Shown: positions 29,834 through 39,837 of the stretch, piece after piece
Layout of the letters: each line of letters starts with the position of its first letter
Numbering within the stretch: the first letter of the stretch is position 1
Origin: Pseudoalteromonas sp. '520P1 No. 423'
GTDB lineage: Bacteria > Pseudomonadota > Gammaproteobacteria > Enterobacterales > Alteromonadaceae
Reading direction: 5' to 3'
Assembly (NCBI RefSeq): GCF_001269985.1
Contig: NZ_BBZB01000001.1
Location: forward strand, 62,001 to 126,000
DNA: 64,000 nucleotides
Translations under genes and position numbers: made by a program
Notes under the pieces: generated by a model
Seen by the model: only the letters and a program-made list of their open reading frames with translations
The model's database searches: none
What the model was told of the DNA's origin: nothing

Positions 29834-30745
29834 TTAGTCTTTCAATAATTTATTCAGGTCCTCTAGCATTCTTTCGTCTCCCATTGTATTTTCAAGAATC
29901 GATTTTACTTTTGGGTCTTCAGTATTTTCATAAAGATGTAATAAGTTTTGAGCTATTTTCTTTTGTTTAGTAGGATTTGAACCAGATTGAAAGTATTGAG
30001 ACATTAACCCCTCAGCTGCAAGGCTTTTTACATAATCATTCGGTTCTTGCTCGAGCATTTTTGCAAATGATTGTGACAATCTTTCATCTACTAGAGGTGC
30101 TCTTGAAACTAGCTCTAGCGCTTGTAATCGCAGATTTTCATCTTGCATATTGTTTGTCATATCTAAAATGGCTTCAACAGCCTGATAATCATATTGTTCC
30201 AAGTTTTTTTTGTTAAGAATATACATATTCATCTGTAATTGGCTAATTGCAGCCAGACGCTCTGCAGCAGGCAAATTATCATTTAATACTTTTAGCTTTA
30301 ATTCATTACTCACTTGATTTGCAAATTCAGAATCAGTTTTGATTCTTAACTCATAGTCTTTAGGCAGATCCTCGTAAACACTATATACTGGGTTTTCAGC
30401 CTTCAACTCATCCATTTCTTTTTGTTTGTGCTTTTCAATCAGAGAAAAAACAACTGTCTCTAACGCTTGTCGAGAATGCTCCAAAGGCATAGTGGTGTCT
30501 TCTCTAGAAAAAGAGCTAAGACGCGTTTCTAATTTAACTATTCGCTCTAACAAGTATTGAACCTCAATATCACTGCTTTTTACTTCAGGTTCACTCAGAG
30601 CGATTGATTGTTTATTACTGTACGTACCTGTTGGTTCTTTTATAACATCAGTTATTATGGAATTTTGTTGAATTAAATTCATTCCAGAAAATACCAAAGC
30701 GAGTATAGAGCAAAAAAGAGCGAGATTGAGTTTAAAAGAAGACAT
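29834..30745 (-). CDS. Membrane-anchored HEAT-like protein of unknown function
   Basis: No family recognised. The 303-residue product has an N-terminal hydrophobic helix (about 6-26) that could be an uncleaved anchor, followed by a short helical segment (VQYLLERIVKLETRLSSF). From about residue 150 onward come repeated helical hairpins with the look of HEAT repeats (NDNLPAAERLAAISQLQM, DENLRLQALELVSRAP, NDYVKSLAAEGLMSQ, DPKVKSILENTMGD). This suggests a periplasmic or membrane-proximal protein-binding scaffold. It stands alone between ilvA and a convergent gene. The function is unknown. Confidence 0.7.
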   Translation of the reverse strand: MSSFKLNLALFCSILALVFSGMNLIQQNSIITDVIKEPTGTYSNKQSIALSEPEVKSSDIEVQYLLERIVKLETRLSSFSREDTTMPLEHSRQALETVVFSLIEKHKQKEMDELKAENPVYSVYEDLPKDYELRIKTDSEFANQVSNELKLKVLNDNLPAAERLAAISQLQMNMYILNKKNLEQYDYQAVEAILDMTNNMQDENLRLQALELVSRAPLVDERLSQSFAKMLEQEPNDYVKSLAAEGLMSQYFQSGSNPTKQKKIAQNLLHLYENTEDPKVKSILENTMGDERMLEDLNKLLKD

Positions 30746-30875
30746 AATAACCTTAGCTTATTATAAAAACTTGGATTCTACTGCTTCAAATAAAAATTAC
30801 TGTAAGAAAGTGTTTGTTATTCAAAAAGAGGTAGCTCACGATAAAATATCACGTGAGCTTTATACTTAACTAAAA

Positions 30876-32402
30876 TTAAGCTTTATGATTTGCAGCTAAA
30901 AATCTTTGATAACAAGGGTTATCAGTTTCTTCTTGATAAACATAAGCTAATTTATCTAAGTGTTGCTTAAATTCGGCCATATCCTGATCTGTAACTTCAA
31001 ATGCAGCCAATACATTACCTATAGCTGAACCGTGATTTCGATAATGAAATAAGCTGATATTCCAATTAGCACCCAGCGTATCTAAAAAGCGCTCTAAAGC
31101 ACCTGGATGTTCAGGAAACTCAAACCTAAATAACTTTTCAGTTAATGGGCTACAAGGCTTACCACCCACCATATAACGGATATGTAGCTTAGCTAACTCG
31201 TTATCAGATAAGTCAATAAAATTATATTCTTTAGAAGCTAATTGTGACTTCAACTCATCAAGTTCATCCTGGCCATTCCTCAGGCCTATGCCTACATAAA
31301 TTTCAGCATCATTACTATTGTCATAACGATAGTTAAACTCAGTAATCGTTCTGCCATCTAATGCCTGGCAAAACTTTTTAAAGCTACCTTTTTCTTCATT
31401 AATAGTAACAGCTAAAAGTGCTTCATTTTTTTCACCAAGCGCAGTACGTTCAGCAACATAACGTAAGCGATCAAAGTTCAAGTTTGCACCCGATAACACC
31501 GCTGCTAGATTTTGGCCTTTTACACCGGTATCTAAACACCATTTTTTAAGCCCTGCTAATGCTAAGCCACCAGATGGTTCTGCAACAGCACGCGTAGATA
31601 CAAAAATATCTTGCATTGCTGCACATATTTCATCACTTGATACGGTAATAACTTTATCGCAAAACTGCTGCGCTAATCTAAATGTTTCAGTGCCTATCAC
31701 CTTTACTGCGACACCATCTGCAAAACTACCAACACGATCAAGTTCTACTGGTTTACCCGCTTTTAATGCGGCTTCTAAACACGCACTTTCTTGAAACTCT
31801 ACGCCTATTACCTGTATTTCAGGATTAAGTGATTTGATATAAACAGCCATACCAGCCAATAAACCACCGCCACCAACCGGAATAAATACCGCATCTAAGT
31901 TTGGTAATTGCTGCATAAGTTCACGTGCAATGGTGCCTTGTCCTACGATGACATCAGGGTCATCAAATGGTGGAACAAAGATAGCGCCCTCTTTTTCAGC
32001 CAGTTCTTTTGCATAAGCATTTGCAGCATCAAAATGATGACCATGTAAAATGACTTCACCACCTAAACTTCTTACTGCATTCACTTTTATATCAGGCGTG
32101 GTATCTGGCATCACGATCGCTGCGGTATGACCTAAGTGACTTGCACTTAATGCAACACCTTGTGCATGATTACCCGCTGAAGCTGTGACTACTTTAGAGT
32201 TAGCAGGTAATTTTTTTAGCTTATGAAAAGCACCACGTAGTTTAAATGAATAAACAGGTTGCTGATCTTCACGTTTAAGCCAAATTTTGTTTTCTAACTT
32301 TTTTTCAAGGCTGGTAACTGGGCTAACGTCAGTCAATTTAGCTAATGGCGCCATATTGGCTTGGATGATAGCTCTGAAATAATCTAATTCTTTACTGACC
32401 AT
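30876..32402 (-). CDS. ilvA: Biosynthetic threonine deaminase IlvA
   Basis: PLP enzyme converting threonine to 2-oxobutanoate, the committed step to isoleucine. The catalytic fold type II domain shows the PLP lysine in YSFKLRGA, SAGNHAQGVA, and the phosphate-binding VPVGGGGLLAG. The C-terminal third contains two ACT-like regulatory domains (about 325-505), the hallmark of the feedback-inhibited biosynthetic form rather than catabolic TdcB. It has 508 residues. It is the last gene of the ilv operon, 62 bases after ilvD. Confidence 0.97.
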   Translation of the reverse strand: MVSKELDYFRAIIQANMAPLAKLTDVSPVTSLEKKLENKIWLKREDQQPVYSFKLRGAFHKLKKLPANSKVVTASAGNHAQGVALSASHLGHTAAIVMPDTTPDIKVNAVRSLGGEVILHGHHFDAANAYAKELAEKEGAIFVPPFDDPDVIVGQGTIARELMQQLPNLDAVFIPVGGGGLLAGMAVYIKSLNPEIQVIGVEFQESACLEAALKAGKPVELDRVGSFADGVAVKVIGTETFRLAQQFCDKVITVSSDEICAAMQDIFVSTRAVAEPSGGLALAGLKKWCLDTGVKGQNLAAVLSGANLNFDRLRYVAERTALGEKNEALLAVTINEEKGSFKKFCQALDGRTITEFNYRYDNSNDAEIYVGIGLRNGQDELDELKSQLASKEYNFIDLSDNELAKLHIRYMVGGKPCSPLTEKLFRFEFPEHPGALERFLDTLGANWNISLFHYRNHGSAIGNVLAAFEVTDQDMAEFKQHLDKLAYVYQEETDNPCYQRFLAANHKA

Positions 32403-32464
32403 ATTACATTCCTACAGTTTGAATGACGCGAGTCATTCAAACTTAAATTCTATTTTTCTATTCG

Positions 32465-34321
32465 CTAGACAAGCTTGTCTAACTTAGCCAAATCTCTTAC
32501 CGCACCTTTATCTGCACTTGTAACAAGTAGCGAATACGCTTTTAATGCAGGGCTTACAACACGGTTTCTATCAACTGGCTTATAAGCATCTTTACCTCTA
32601 GCGTCTTGTTTTTCACGGCGGGTCTTTAGCTCAGCATCAGAAATATCTATTGAAATACCGCGGTTAGGGATATCTATAATAATTGAATCGCCGTCTTCAA
32701 CTAATGCAATTGCGCCACCAGCAGCAGCTTCTGGTGAAGCATGACCAATTGATAAACCAGATGTACCACCAGAGAAACGTCCATCAGTGATCAATGCACA
32801 TTTTTCAGCTAAGCCCATAGATTTTAAATAACTTGTTGGATAAAGCATTTCTTGCATACCCGGTCCACCTTTAGGACCTTCATAGCGAATAACAACCACA
32901 TCGCCAGCTTTAACTTCTTCATTTAGAATGCCATCAACAGCATCATCTTGTGATTCATATACTTTTGCTGGACCAGTAAAAGTCAACATATCATCAACGA
33001 CACCGGCACTTTTAACAATACAGCCATCAACAGCAATATTTCCGTAAAGTGCACATAAACCGCCGTCTTGTCTGAATGCATGTTCTACACTACGAACACA
33101 GCCATTTTCACGGTCTATATCAAGCTCTGGCCAACGACATTCTTGGCTCATACCTTTGGTTGTACGAATACCTGCAGGACCTGCTTTATAAAACTTTTGC
33201 GCTTTAACGTTATCTGGGTTTGTTGCATCCCATTTATTGATTAAATCGCCAATGCTACCACCAGCAACATGCTCACAAGATAAATCAAGTAAACCCGCTT
33301 TACCTAACTCATTTAAAATACCCATAATACCACCAGCGCGATGCACATCTTCAATATGGTATTGTGGTGTTGCAGGTGCAACTTTGCATAAATAAGGTGT
33401 TTTAAGAGAAAGTGCATTGATATGTGTCATATCAAAATCAACACCTGCTTCTTGTGCGGCTGCTAATAAATGTAATACAGTATTTGATGAACCACCCATC
33501 GCAATATCTAGTGTCATAGCGTTTTCAAATGCAGCTCGACTGGCAATATTACGTGGTAATACAGCTTCATTATCTTTCTGATAATACTCACGACATAAAT
33601 CTACGATACGAGCAGATGCATCTAGGTATAACTGCTTACGATCTTTATGCGTTGCTAAAGTAGTCCCGTTTCCTGGCAATGCTAAGCCTAAGCCTTCTAA
33701 TAAACAGTTCATTGAATTTGCTGTAAACATGCCAGAACAAGAACCACATGTAGGACATGCAGAACGCTCCACTTGCTCCGATTGCTCATCACTTACAGTT
33801 GGATCTGCAGCTTGAACCATGGCATCTACTAAATCTAATTTCACATCAATAGATGCAAGCTTAGTTTTACCCGCTTCCATAGGTCCACCCGATACAAAAA
33901 TCACAGGGATATTCAATCTAAATGCAGCAAGCATCATACCTGGCGTGATTTTGTCACAGTTTGAAATACATACCATAGCATCAGCACAATGGGCATTTAC
34001 CATGTATTCAACTGAATCTGCAATCAAATCTCTAGAAGGTAAAGAATACAACATGCCACTGTGACCCATGGCAATACCATCATCTATCGCGATAGTATTA
34101 AACTCTTTTGGTACACCACCCGCTTCAGTGATTGCATCAGCTACTAGCTCACTTAACTGATTTAAATGTACGTGGCCTGGTACAAATTGGGTAAATGAAT
34201 TTACAACCGCAATAATTGGTTTACCAAAATCCTTATCTGTCATACCTGTCGCACGCCATAATGCTCTTGCGCCTGCGCGTTTACGACCTTCAGTTGTAGT
34301 TGCACTTCTTAATTTAGCCAT
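32465..34321 (-). CDS. ilvD: Dihydroxy-acid dehydratase IlvD
   Basis: Iron-sulfur enzyme that dehydrates the dihydroxy acids of valine and isoleucine synthesis. The conserved cluster cysteines appear in [12 protein letters not shown] and in [34 protein letters not shown] and [12 protein letters not shown] are also diagnostic. Two adjacent ATGs open the frame. I prefer the second, at 34321 ([12 protein letters not shown], 618 residues), because the GAGG ribosome binding site is then 6 rather than 3 bases away and the N-terminus matches E. coli IlvD. About 100 bases separate it from ilvE, with nothing else recognised there. Confidence 0.97.
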   Translation of the reverse strand: MAKLRSATTTEGRKRAGARALWRATGMTDKDFGKPIIAVVNSFTQFVPGHVHLNQLSELVADAITEAGGVPKEFNTIAIDDGIAMGHSGMLYSLPSRDLIADSVEYMVNAHCADAMVCISNCDKITPGMMLAAFRLNIPVIFVSGGPMEAGKTKLASIDVKLDLVDAMVQAADPTVSDEQSEQVERSACPTCGSCSGMFTANSMNCLLEGLGLALPGNGTTLATHKDRKQLYLDASARIVDLCREYYQKDNEAVLPRNIASRAAFENAMTLDIAMGGSSNTVLHLLAAAQEAGVDFDMTHINALSLKTPYLCKVAPATPQYHIEDVHRAGGIMGILNELGKAGLLDLSCEHVAGGSIGDLINKWDATNPDNVKAQKFYKAGPAGIRTTKGMSQECRWPELDIDRENGCVRSVEHAFRQDGGLCALYGNIAVDGCIVKSAGVVDDMLTFTGPAKVYESQDDAVDGILNEEVKAGDVVVIRYEGPKGGPGMQEMLYPTSYLKSMGLAEKCALITDGRFSGGTSGLSIGHASPEAAAGGAIALVEDGDSIIIDIPNRGISIDISDAELKTRREKQDARGKDAYKPVDRNRVVSPALKAYSLLVTSADKGAVRDLAKLDKLV

Positions 34322-34424
34322 CATTTACCTCAATTTATTTCTGCAGCTATTTAGCTACATTTCCTCATTCCCAAAACTATTCTTTATTTCCACGCAATGG
34401 TTTTTATAAAGATGCGTAATAGAT

Positions 34425-35339
34425 TTATTCGTTTATATATTCTAACCAACCATGCTTGTCATCAGATTGACCTTTTACTAAGTCAAAATAAGCTTGTTGT
34501 AATTCTTTTGTGATAGGCCCACGTTTACCGCTACCTACTTGAATTTTGTCTACGCTACGTACAGGAACTACTTCAGCTGCGGTACCTGTCATAAAGAACT
34601 CATCAGCTAAATATAATGCTTCACGAGCGATTGATTCCTCACGTACTTCATAACCACGCTCTCGTGCTAAAGTCATTAACGTATCACGCGTTAAGCCCGG
34701 TAAAATACATGCCGTTGTAGGTGGTGTGTAAAGTATGCCTTTCTTAATTACAAATAAGTTTTCGCCCGCACCTTCACTTAAATTACCATTGGTATCAAGT
34801 GCAATGCCTTCAACATAACCATTACGCTTAGCTTCACCTGAGATCAGCTGAGAAGATAAGTAGTTACCACCTGCTTTTGCTGCAGTAGGCATAGTATTAG
34901 GTGCTAAACGATTCCAAGATGAAATACATACATCTACACCATTTTCTAGGCTTTCATCACCCAAATATGCGCCCCACTCCATTGCCGCTACAGATACTTC
35001 GGCAAGATGAGATTTTGGATTTAAACCTAAGCCAACATTCCCTAAATAAGCAAAAGGGCGTAAATAAGCATTTGTTAAACCATTTTCTTTTACTGCGTCT
35101 TTACAAGCTTGTGTGATTTCTTCCAATGTATAAGGAATTTCCATACGATAAATTTTGGCTGAATCATATAAACGTTGAATATGATCAGTTAAACGAAAAA
35201 TAGCTGGGCCCTTAGGTGTATCATACGCTCTGACACCTTCAAACACTGAACTACCGTAGTGAAGAGCATGACTCAATACACTTGTTGTAGCTTGTTCAGC
35301 TGGAACCATTTTACCGTTAAACCAAATTAAATCTGACAT
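34425..35339 (-). CDS. ilvE: Branched-chain amino acid aminotransferase IlvE
   Basis: Fold type IV PLP aminotransferase that performs the last step of valine, leucine and isoleucine synthesis. The 304 residues show the N-terminal IWFNGKMVPAEQATTSVLSHALHYGSSVFEG pattern, RPFAYLGNVGLGLNP, the PLP lysine in TAAKAGGNYLSSQL, GAGENLFVIK, and ILPGLTRDT. The length and the position between ilvM and ilvD match the E. coli operon. Confidence 0.97.
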   Translation of the reverse strand: MSDLIWFNGKMVPAEQATTSVLSHALHYGSSVFEGVRAYDTPKGPAIFRLTDHIQRLYDSAKIYRMEIPYTLEEITQACKDAVKENGLTNAYLRPFAYLGNVGLGLNPKSHLAEVSVAAMEWGAYLGDESLENGVDVCISSWNRLAPNTMPTAAKAGGNYLSSQLISGEAKRNGYVEGIALDTNGNLSEGAGENLFVIKKGILYTPPTTACILPGLTRDTLMTLARERGYEVREESIAREALYLADEFFMTGTAAEVVPVRSVDKIQVGSGKRGPITKELQQAYFDLVKGQSDDKHGWLEYINE

Positions 35340-35367
35340 GACAAATACCCTTTATATTTAAAATTTA

Positions 35368-35613
35368 TTAAATTGCTTGTTGGTGCGCTTGTTCTGCTAA
35401 CTCTACATTATGAACATCAATTAATTTTGCTAGTTGCAATGTAAGTAAATGAATAGGACGATCACTATCTACTGTCATATTAACAAAGTACTTATCTTCA
35501 ACAGCTTCTAAGTTCAGTTGTAATAAAGAAAAGCCACGGTGGCGTACAACACGTAAAAAACGCTCAACTGCAACACTTTGATTTTTTACTTCAACTTTTA
35601 ATTGATGTTTCAT
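35368..35613 (-). CDS. ilvM: Acetolactate synthase II small subunit IlvM
   Basis: Small regulatory ACT-domain subunit paired with the IlvG catalytic subunit. At 81 residues it is the size of E. coli IlvM (87) and far smaller than IlvN/IlvH subunits. The sequence shows a single ACT-like fold: KVEVKNQSVAVERFLRVVRHRGF, then a central strand pair and a last helix. It lies 77 bases after ilvG and 28 before ilvE. Confidence 0.93.
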   Translation of the reverse strand: MKHQLKVEVKNQSVAVERFLRVVRHRGFSLLQLNLEAVEDKYFVNMTVDSDRPIHLLTLQLAKLIDVHNVELAEQAHQQAI

Positions 35614-35690
35614 TATTTCACCTCAGTTCCCATTTAATCTTTTCTGCACATGATGGAGTTAATAGCCAATACGTGCTCGTATCTTTCAGC

Positions 35691-37337
35691 TTATTTAACT
35701 TCTGTTACCATTTGATCATTAGCCGCACCAGGTGGAACAAGCGGCCAAACATTATCTTTATCATCTATGCAAGCATGTAGTATATAAGGACCTTTTGAAT
35801 CTACTAATGCTTGAACTGCATCATCTACTTCACTTGCTTTAGTGATAGTTTGGCCTTTAATGCCAAACACGGCAGCTAAAGCCACAAAATCAGGATTATC
35901 AGAAAGGATAGTCTCACTATAGCGTTCTTCAAAAAACATTTGCTGCCACTGTCTTACCATGCCCAATCTTTGGTTATCTATTACAAGTATTTTTACTGGT
36001 AAGTTATTACGACGTATCGTTGCAAGCTCTTGTATATTCATCATGATAGAACCATCACCCGACACTGTGATAACAAAATCATCTGGGCGAGCAACTTGTA
36101 CACCTATAGCAGCAGGTAAACCAAAGCCCATAGTACCTGCACCACCACTACTTAAATGGTTTTTAGGACTATTAAATTTCATATGTTGTGCCACCCACAT
36201 TTGATGTTGGCCAACATCACAACACACCACGCCATTGCTAGGCATAGTTTGGCTTAATTTATTTAATAAGTAAGGTGCAAAAACAGTTTCGCCTGGATAA
36301 TCATAGCGCCAAGCATGTTTTACCATCATTTCTTTTATATGTACTAACCAAGCTTCATTGGTTTTTGGATGCGCTAATAAAGGCAATGAATCATGTAAAT
36401 CTGCAATTAAAGATGCCTCAGCAGGTTTACGTTTACCCACTTCAGCAGCATCTATATCTAAATGGATGATTTTTGCATTTGAAGCAAACTTGCTTAAGTT
36501 ACCTGTAACACGATCATCAAAACGTGCACCTATACATACTAACAAGTCACATTCTTGCACAGCTAAATTAGCAGCTTGTCCACCATGCATACCTAACATG
36601 CCTAAATCATATTCATAGTCAGGTAATACTGAGCCTAACGCTTTTAAGGTAGATACAGCTGGCATATTGGTTTCATTTAAAAATGCCATTAATTTTTCTT
36701 GGGCGTCAGCAGCATGAACACCACCACCAACATAGGCTATTGGCATTTTAGCTTCTTTTAATAATTCGTTAGCTTTAGCTACTTCATTTAAGTCAACTTG
36801 AGGTTGATAATCTTCAGCGGCTAACCAAGGTTTAAAGTTAACTTGCGCTAATTGGATGTCTTTAGGGATATCAACTAAAACTGGTCCGGGGCGACCAGAA
36901 GTAGCAACGTGAATTGCCTCTTGTAAGATCTCAGCTAAGTCTTCAGCGCGTTCAACCATATAGCTATGCTTAGTGATGGCTAAAGACACACCTAAAACAT
37001 CAACTTCTTGGAAGGCATCTGAGCCAATTGCAGCTGTTGGTACTTGACCTGTGATAGCCAATAATGGAATTGAATCCATCATAGCATCTGCGATAGAAGT
37101 CACTAAGTTTGTAGCACCAGGACCTGATGTTGCAAAACAAACACCTAATTTACCTGTGCTTCGGGTATAACCGATAGCAGAAAAACCAGCTGCTTGCTCA
37201 TGACGTGTTAAATAATGCTTAACCGGTGCACCATATAGCGCATCGTAGATAGGCATAATAGCGCCACCTGGGTAACCAAATACGTCTTTTACACCATGTT
37301 TGGCTAATAACTCGATTAATAACTCTGCGCCTGTCAT
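35691..37337 (-). CDS. ilvG: Acetolactate synthase II large subunit IlvG
   Basis: Thiamine-diphosphate enzyme making acetolactate and acetohydroxybutyrate, the first common step of branched-chain synthesis. Diagnostic parts are FGYPGGAIMPIYDAL, the catalytic-glutamate region YLTRHEQAAGFSA, TSGPGATNLVT, GMLGMHG, and the ThDP-binding GDGSIMMNIQELATIRRNN. The frame is open to 37397, but the family start is the ATG at 37337 (MTGAELLIELLAKHGV, 548 residues), preceded by GGGATTGAGG. Unlike K-12 ilvG, no frameshift is present. Confidence 0.96.
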   Translation of the reverse strand: MTGAELLIELLAKHGVKDVFGYPGGAIMPIYDALYGAPVKHYLTRHEQAAGFSAIGYTRSTGKLGVCFATSGPGATNLVTSIADAMMDSIPLLAITGQVPTAAIGSDAFQEVDVLGVSLAITKHSYMVERAEDLAEILQEAIHVATSGRPGPVLVDIPKDIQLAQVNFKPWLAAEDYQPQVDLNEVAKANELLKEAKMPIAYVGGGVHAADAQEKLMAFLNETNMPAVSTLKALGSVLPDYEYDLGMLGMHGGQAANLAVQECDLLVCIGARFDDRVTGNLSKFASNAKIIHLDIDAAEVGKRKPAEASLIADLHDSLPLLAHPKTNEAWLVHIKEMMVKHAWRYDYPGETVFAPYLLNKLSQTMPSNGVVCCDVGQHQMWVAQHMKFNSPKNHLSSGGAGTMGFGLPAAIGVQVARPDDFVITVSGDGSIMMNIQELATIRRNNLPVKILVIDNQRLGMVRQWQQMFFEERYSETILSDNPDFVALAAVFGIKGQTITKASEVDDAVQALVDSKGPYILHACIDDKDNVWPLVPPGAANDQMVTEVK

Positions 37338-37397
37338 CCTCAATCCCAACCCTGTACTTAAAAAAATGCTAACTAAAAATTTACAACCTAAAAACAA

Positions 37398-37431
37398 AAA
37401 ACCCCTCGAACCGGTAGGTGCGAGGGGTTTT
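37398..37431 (-). terminator. Attenuator terminator of the ilv operon
   Basis: On the minus strand a long GC-rich hairpin has perfect 11-base arms AAAACCCCTCG/CGAGGGGTTTT and a 12-base loop, followed directly by TTGTTTTT. It lies between the leader peptide stop and ilvG, the standard place for an attenuator. Confidence 0.92.
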
Positions 37432-37456
37432 AGTTATTCCTGCTTAAATTACAGCA

Positions 37457-37531
37457 CTAACCCGCCCCCGCGGTGATAATAATCACCACGATAATAATAA
37501 TTTTGACGAGAGAGTTAGCTGTATTAAACAT
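37457..37531 (-). CDS. ilvL: ilv operon leader peptide (24 aa)
   Basis: A 25-codon frame, ATG at 37531 to TAG at 37457-37459 on the minus strand, lies about 26 bases before the attenuator hairpin. It reads MFNTANSLVK, then IIIIVVIII (residues 11-19), then TAGAG. Nine consecutive Ile/Val codons make ribosome stalling sensitive to charged Ile- and Val-tRNA; there is a single Leu codon (CTC, residue 8). Position, composition and the following terminator match ilvL attenuation in enterobacteria, although the peptide sequence itself is different. No strong ribosome binding site is visible. Confidence 0.9.
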   Translation of the reverse strand: MFNTANSLVKIIIIVVIIITAGAG

Positions 37532-37620
37532 TAATAAATAATCACTTTTTTTATAAAATTTACTTTTAAATTCGGTTAAAAATAAAGAAGTCTTAAATCT
37601 CAACTTTATTTACTGGCTAA

Positions 37621-37649
37621 TTTTTAACTTTTTAATGGTGTTATGTCAA
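37621..37649 (-). promoter_or_regulatory. Candidate promoter of the ilv operon
   Basis: On the minus strand a perfect -35 TTGACA (37644-37649), a 17-base spacer and a -10-like TAAAAA (37621-37626) would start a transcript about 80 bases before the leader ATG. The -10 is weak. The rest of the 398-base divergent gap up to 37929 is very AT-rich and shows no other element I can support. Confidence 0.5.
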
Positions 37650-37929
37650 GATATAAATAATTTTAATTTCCACACCTAAAAGGATAATTTATTCCAATAT
37701 AAAATAAAAAACGCCAATATAAGAAATAACTATTCAATGCATACAAAGATATTAAAATCAAAAAACCTTAATAGCCACAAAGCAATGCATATTCAGTTCT
37801 AATAAATTTACTTATAACTAAATCTTATATATTTAAACAATTACCCATTATTAAGTTTATTAATAGACATGTGGAGCCGTTTACTTAAAAATAACCTTTT
37901 AGATTATAAAATAACAAAAAGGACTTTTA

Positions 37930-38817
37930 ATGAAGTTTTTATTAAAACTCACGCATATATTCACATTATTAATTTTAATATCGTTTAGTACTTCAATACT
38001 TGCATCACCTTCTCTTTGGTTAGTAGAAAAAGAAGGTTCACCATTTAATAAATCATATATATTTGGCACTGTTCATGTGGGTGATGCCAGCATGGCAAAA
38101 CTGCCAAATAAAGTAATTTCAGCCATAAAAGAAACTGATGAAGTAATGGTCGAAGTGGATATTTCTAAATTCACACCTTTCGAAATCCAATCTAAAACAA
38201 TGCCTTTTATGATGCTATCTGCAGGTAAGACATTAAAAACTGAGCTTAAAACCAAAAACTATCAGGCTATTGATAACTATTTCAAAAAGAAATCTATTGA
38301 TATCAACCTATTTAACACAATGAAACCTTGGGCTGTGATGTTGATTATTACCCAAATGGAATATCAAAATGCAGGTTACAGCGAGAATAATGGTATAGAT
38401 AAGCAAGTAATCGCTTTTGCTAATAAAAATAAAATCAAAGTAGGACAACTGGAAACCTTAGAGCAGCAAATGTCCATTTTTGGCAAGCTAGCACCGTATA
38501 ATGATGTTATGGTTTCAGATACTTTTGAACAGTTAAATGATATGAACACTCACTTTGAAAGCTTAATTAATAGCTGGAAAAATGGGTCACTTGAAGACTT
38601 AAACACATACTATAAAGAAGTTTTCACTCAAGACGAATTTGGTAAATTAGGCGAAAAAGTAATGTTAGTTGATAGAAACCAAAATTGGTTAACACAATTG
38701 ACTCCTAGATTTAAAAGTGAATCTTTATTTATCGCAGTTGGCGCATTACATTTAGCCTCTGAACAAGGTTTAATTCAACAGTTAAGAAACCAAGGTTTTA
38801 AAGTTACTAAAAAATAA
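37930..38817 (+). CDS. TraB/GumN family protein
   Basis: Exported protein of 295 residues from the TraB/GumN (PrgY-like) family, thought to be metal-dependent peptidases; the function in proteobacteria is poorly defined. A signal peptide ends near ILA-SPSLW. The conserved features are visible: SYIFGTVHVGD (GT..H), a VEVDIS acidic strand, NGIDKQVIAFANKNKIKVGQLETLEQQ, and the C-terminal SLFIAVGALHLASEQGLIQQLRNQGF with the GA-H-L motif. It stands alone between the ilv operon (divergent) and the DUF4097-like gene. Confidence 0.85.
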   Translation: MKFLLKLTHIFTLLILISFSTSILASPSLWLVEKEGSPFNKSYIFGTVHVGDASMAKLPNKVISAIKETDEVMVEVDISKFTPFEIQSKTMPFMMLSAGKTLKTELKTKNYQAIDNYFKKKSIDINLFNTMKPWAVMLIITQMEYQNAGYSENNGIDKQVIAFANKNKIKVGQLETLEQQMSIFGKLAPYNDVMVSDTFEQLNDMNTHFESLINSWKNGSLEDLNTYYKEVFTQDEFGKLGEKVMLVDRNQNWLTQLTPRFKSESLFIAVGALHLASEQGLIQQLRNQGFKVTKK

Positions 38818-38912
38818 TTTATTTTTATTTAAACCCTTTTAAAAAATCCTGCGTCTAACTTATTAAACGGCTAGAAAAGCCCAGAAATAAGTTAGACAAA
38901 AGGAATAATAAA

Positions 38913-39542
38913 ATGAAAAAGTTACTTATCGCATCAGGCATCATCGCATCTATATTAGCTACATCGGCTTTTGCTGACTCTCAAAAACGTATTGTAGAAA
39001 ACTTAACCTTATCTACAGATCAAAGTTTAGATATAAAATTCCCAGTTGGCAGTGTTGATATTGAAATTGTTGATGGCGATCAACTTGAAATAGAAATTGA
39101 ACTAAAGCCACAAGACTCTAAATGGAATAGCTGGTTTTCTTCAGATAAAGATTTGGGCAGCATAAAGCTAGATAAAAATATCAGTAACTCCCATGTCACA
39201 TTAGAAATTGACGAAGATGATTTAAACCAAGAGTGGCATATTAAAGTACCTCGTTCAGCAGAGATTGATATTGACCTAGGTGTTGGCAGTGTTGAAATTG
39301 ATAACTTATCAAATTCAGTTGAAGTTGATGTAGGTGTAGGCTCAGTTGTCATTGATACAGATACTAATGACTTTAAACGTATCGATTTAGAGTCTGGTGT
39401 AGGTGATACGCGCATTTCAGGGTTTTCAGGCGACTCAAGTCAAAAGCGTCAAATGGTAAGTTCTTCTAGTGCATACACAGGCTCAGGCTTATACCGCATA
39501 GAAGTAGAAGTTGGTGTAGGTGACGTAAAAGTAAGTAACTAA
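38913..39542 (+). CDS. Exported beta-rung protein (DUF4097-like)
   Basis: A 209-residue exported protein with a signal peptide (cut near TSAFA-DSQ). The mature part is built of repeated short strands: FPVGSVDIEIVDG, LGVGSVEIDNLSN, VGVGSVVIDTDTN, SGVGDTRISGFSG, VGVGDVKVSN. The V-G-x-V/I register repeats about every 20 residues, the look of a small right-handed beta-solenoid such as DUF4097 proteins form. It is strongly acidic. The role is unknown. A good ribosome binding site (AAAGGAA) precedes the ATG, and a strong terminator follows, so it is probably monocistronic. Confidence 0.75.
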   Translation: MKKLLIASGIIASILATSAFADSQKRIVENLTLSTDQSLDIKFPVGSVDIEIVDGDQLEIEIELKPQDSKWNSWFSSDKDLGSIKLDKNISNSHVTLEIDEDDLNQEWHIKVPRSAEIDIDLGVGSVEIDNLSNSVEVDVGVGSVVIDTDTNDFKRIDLESGVGDTRISGFSGDSSQKRQMVSSSSAYTGSGLYRIEVEVGVGDVKVSN

Positions 39543-39582
39543 CCCTTAACGCACAAATCTAGTTATCCAAAACTCCCAATAA

Positions 39583-39608
39583 AAAAAACCAGCATAAGCT
39601 GGTTTTTT
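39583..39608 (+). terminator. Rho-independent terminator
   Basis: AAAAAACCAGC-ATAA-GCTGGTTTTTT, perfect arms with a T6 tail, about 40 bases after the DUF4097-like gene. It insulates that gene from the lysine riboswitch operon. Confidence 0.92.
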
Positions 39609-39837
39609 GTTATTTAATTATCTAGACAAAAATATTAAAAGGTCTGTTTTTTACTTTAAGCTAGCTTAATTTATCAACTACTTAAAAATTTGTTATAACA
39701 AATAACAAAAAACCTCATTGACATGTAGACGTCTAAAATGTTTCAATTCACGCAATTAATGATTATTTAATTAATCATTAATTCCCCTATTCATAAGTTT
39801 ATTGTTAAGTGAGTTTTCACTTTACGATAAATGATAG

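Noticed and set aside
37338..37397. 20-codon N-terminal extension of IlvG
   Set aside because: It overlaps the attenuator region and is absent from the family; the inner ATG has a ribosome binding site.
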